In this document: positions 5,469 through 7,475 of the stretch, one piece after another
Layout: each line of letters opens with the position of its first letter
How positions within the stretch are numbered: the first letter of the stretch is position 1
Origin: Actinomycetes bacterium
GTDB taxonomy: Bacteria > Actinomycetota > Acidimicrobiia > Acidimicrobiales > Palsa-688
Assembly: GCA_021811865.1 (NCBI GenBank)
Contig: JAKAQB010000122.1
Location: 1-7,475, forward strand
DNA length: 7,475 bases
Reading direction: 5' to 3'
The notes under the pieces: model-generated
The model's input: only the letters and a program-made list of their open reading frames with translations
Database searches by the model: none
What the model was told of the DNA's origin: nothing
Translations under genes and position numbers: made by a program

Positions 5469-7475
5469 TCAGCTGCGGCGCAGCAGCGCGACGAACCGGC
5501 CGGGCGTCGTGACGGGCCCGGAGGGCGCAGCCGGTACCTCGAAGCTCCTCCCGGACGCCACCACGAGCTCGAAGGATCGCCCGAAGGCCGTCGGCAGAGC
5601 CCACTCGATCGCCTCGTGGTGGGCGTTGAACAGGACGGCGAAGGAGTCGTCGACGACCGGCTGGCCCCGCAGGTCGCGAGAGTCGATCGCCGCACCGTTG
5701 AGGAAGACGCCGACGGCCTTGGCGAAGCCGGACTCCCAGTCCTCGTCGGTCATCTCGGCTCCGTCCGGCCGGAACCAGCCGAGGTCGATCGTGCCCCGGA
5801 TGGCGCGTCCCCGGAAGAAGCGCCTCCGGTGGAATACCGGATGCTCCCGCCTGAAGGCGATGAGAAGGCTGGTGAACTCGAGCAGATCATCGTCGACCTT
5901 CGTCCAGTCGTACCACGAGAGCTGGCTGTCCTGGCAGTAGGCGTTGTTGTTCCCGCCCTGGGTCCGCCCGATCTCGTCACCGCCGAGCAGCATCGGCACG
6001 CCTTGGGAGAGCAGGAGAGTGAGGAGGAAGTTCCGCTGTTGGCGGGCCCGGAGCGAGAGGACCTCCGGATCTGTCGTCGGGCCCTCCACGCCGCAGTTCC
6101 ACGACCGGTTGTGGGATTCGCCGTCGCGGTTGTCCTCTCCGTTCTGCTCGTTGTGCTTGTCGTTGTACGAGACGAGATCGGCGAGGGTGAAGCCGTCGTG
6201 GGCGGTGACGAAGTTGACGCTCGCAGATGGGTGGCGGGCGTCGTCCTGGTAGAGGTCGGAGCTCCCCGTCAGGCGGGAGGCGAACCCGCCCATCGTCTGG
6301 TCCTCGCCTCTCCAGTAGTCACGCACGACGTCCCGGTAGCGGCCGTTCCACTCCGACCAGAGAGGCGGGAAGTTGCCCACCTGGTACCCGCCTTCGCCGA
6401 GGTCCCATGGCTCGGCGATCAACTTCACCTGGCTCACGATCGGGTCCTGCTGGATGAGGTCGAAGAAGACCGACAGCCGGTCCACCTCGTGGAACTGGCG
6501 GGCGAGCGTGGCGGCGAGGTCGAAGCGAAAGCCGTCGACGTGCATCTCGGTCACCCAGTAGCGCAGCGAGTCCATGATCAGCTGCAGGGTGTGCGGGTGC
6601 CGGACGTTCAAGCTGTTGCCGGTGCCCGTGGTGTCGAAGTAGAAGGCCGGGTTCTCCGGGACGAGGCGGTAGTAGGCGGCGTTGTCGATGCCCTTCATCG
6701 ACAGCGTCGGGCCGAGGTGGTTGCCCTCGGCGGTGTGGTTGTAGACGACGTCCAAGATGACCTCGATCCCGGCTTCGTGCAGGGTCTTCACCATCTGCTT
6801 GAACTCCTGCACCTGCTCGCCGCGCTGGCCGGCGCTCGAATAGCCGTTGTGGGGTGCGAAGAAGCCGATCGAGTTGTAGCCCCAGTAGTTCCGGAGACCC
6901 TTCTCGACGAGGTGGGCGTCGTGGACGAACTGGTGCACCGGCAGCAGCTCGACGGCGGTGATGCCGAGGCTGCGCAGATAGTCGGTCGCCACCGGGTGGG
7001 AGAGGCCGGCGTAGGTGCCCCGGAGCGCCTCGGGGATGTCCGGGTGGCCCATCGTGAGGCCCTTCACGTGGGTCTCGTAGATCACCGAGTCGTGGAGCGG
7101 GATGTCGGGCGGGCGGTCGTTCCCCCAGTCGAAGTAGGGGTGATGTACCACCGACAGCATCGTGCAGGGTGCCGAGTCCTCGGCGTTCGGCCGGTCGGGA
7201 TCGGCGAAGTCGTAGGAGAAGCAGGGCGGTCCCCAGGCCACCTCGCCCTCGATCGCCCGAGCGTAGGGGTCGATGAGGAGCTTGGCGGGGTTGCACCGCT
7301 GACCCTGGCGAGGATCCCACGGACCGTGCACGCGAAAGCCGTAGCGCACGCCCGGCCCCACGTTCGGGAGGTAGGCGTGCCAGCAGAAGGCGTCCATCTC
7401 CTCGAGCACGATGCGCTCCTCGAGGAGCCCGTCGGGACCGTCCTCGATCAGGCACAGCTCCACCCTCTCAGATCG
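5469..7475 (-). CDS. glgX: Glycogen debranching enzyme GlgX (GH13), N-terminus cut by window edge
   Basis: Cytoplasmic enzyme that hydrolyses alpha-1,6 branch points of glycogen, releasing short maltodextrins during glycogen breakdown. The window shows 668 residues, numbered here from Arg at 7473-7475. The frame is open to the edge, and the first residues (R-S-E-R-V-E-L-C-L) match an internal GlgX strand, so the GTG at 7463 is an internal Val, not the start; about 25-35 residues are probably missing. An N-terminal CBM48-like domain covers about 1-115 and a GH13 barrel about 130-560, followed by a C-terminal beta domain. Catalytic residues: nucleophile Asp319 in G-F-R-F-D, acid/base Glu355 in I-A-E-P-W-D, transition-state stabiliser Asp427 in A-H-D-G-F. 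D-V-V-Y-N-H-T (242-248) is the first conserved GH13 region. M-T-D-E-D-W (575-580) and F-L-N-G (591-594) are characteristic of GlgX. It ends at TGA 5469-5471. It is first in a likely run with the small ORF and channel. The isoamylase/TreX subgroup is closely related, but the full set of motifs favours GlgX. Confidence 0.96.
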   Translation of the reverse strand, partial: RSERVELCLIEDGPDGLLEERIVLEEMDAFCWHAYLPNVGPGVRYGFRVHGPWDPRQGQRCNPAKLLIDPYARAIEGEVAWGPPCFSYDFADPDRPNAEDSAPCTMLSVVHHPYFDWGNDRPPDIPLHDSVIYETHVKGLTMGHPDIPEALRGTYAGLSHPVATDYLRSLGITAVELLPVHQFVHDAHLVEKGLRNYWGYNSIGFFAPHNGYSSAGQRGEQVQEFKQMVKTLHEAGIEVILDVVYNHTAEGNHLGPTLSMKGIDNAAYYRLVPENPAFYFDTTGTGNSLNVRHPHTLQLIMDSLRYWVTEMHVDGFRFDLAATLARQFHEVDRLSVFFDLIQQDPIVSQVKLIAEPWDLGEGGYQVGNFPPLWSEWNGRYRDVVRDYWRGEDQTMGGFASRLTGSSDLYQDDARHPSASVNFVTAHDGFTLADLVSYNDKHNEQNGEDNRDGESHNRSWNCGVEGPTTDPEVLSLRARQQRNFLLTLLLSQGVPMLLGGDEIGRTQGGNNNAYCQDSQLSWYDWTKVDDDLLEFTSLLIAFRREHPVFHRRRFFRGRAIRGTIDLGWFRPDGAEMTDEDWESGFAKAVGVFLNGAAIDSRDLRGQPVVDDSFAVLFNAHHEAIEWALPTAFGRSFELVVASGRSFEVPAAPSGPVTTPGRFVALLRRS

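Noticed and set aside
5242..5940. Plus-strand frame of 232 codons opposite the small ORF and the end of glgX
   Set aside because: Ser/Arg-rich shadow translation. It spans two minus-strand genes and has no supporting motif.
6319..7455. Minus-strand frame of 378 codons inside glgX
   Set aside because: It is the Arg/Pro-rich alternative frame of glgX, whose own frame has all catalytic residues.
7461..7463. GTG at 7461-7463 as the glgX start
   Set aside because: The frame stays open to the window edge, and the residues around it match an internal strand of the GlgX N-terminal domain, so it is more likely an internal valine.
1..7475. Defence island, mobile element, CRISPR array or other new multi-gene system
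   Set aside because: I found no repeats, transposase, integrase, nuclease or toxin-antitoxin signature. The genes are carbohydrate hydrolases, an ion channel and a lipoprotein of ordinary chromosomal character.

Overview
The window is very GC-rich, with G or C at most third codon positions, and looks like a chromosomal piece of an actinomycete (Actinomycetota, perhaps Acidimicrobiia or Thermoleophilia). I base this on base composition, GTG/TTG starts, and a lipoprotein resembling a family I remember mainly from Actinobacteria; I could not run a search. Nearly all of the window is coding. I see no tRNA, rRNA, CRISPR array, insertion sequence or phage gene.

Layout from left to right. (1) 1-929, minus strand: an exported lipoprotein of unknown function, cut by the left edge. 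(2) 930-1014: an 85-bp divergent intergenic region with two short palindromes. (3) 1015-4239, plus strand: a complete GH38 alpha-mannosidase of 1074 residues with its metal ligands and nucleophile intact. (4) 4226-5215, minus strand: a two-TM potassium channel with a cytoplasmic RCK (TrkA-N/TrkA-C) region. It converges on the mannosidase and overlaps it by 14 bp. (5) 5223-5435, minus strand: a 70-residue protein that may be a PAS-domain tail. (6) 5469-7475, minus strand: GlgX-type glycogen debranching enzyme, missing only its first few dozen residues at the right edge.

The three right-hand genes run in the same direction with gaps of 33 and 7 bp, so they are plausibly one transcript: glgX, small ORF, K+ channel. 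GlgX trims branches from glycogen and the mannosidase removes alpha-linked mannose from oligosaccharides, so the window has a carbohydrate-turnover flavour. The channel and lipoprotein are not obviously tied to it.

The most interesting signal is inside the channel gene. A perfect AGGAGGT Shine-Dalgarno sequence lies 8 nt before an in-frame ATG at the junction between pore and RCK domain. This suggests that one gene makes both a full-length channel and a free RCK subunit, as known for the archaeal channel MthK. Second is a strong hairpin that abuts the start codon of the small ORF between glgX and the channel.
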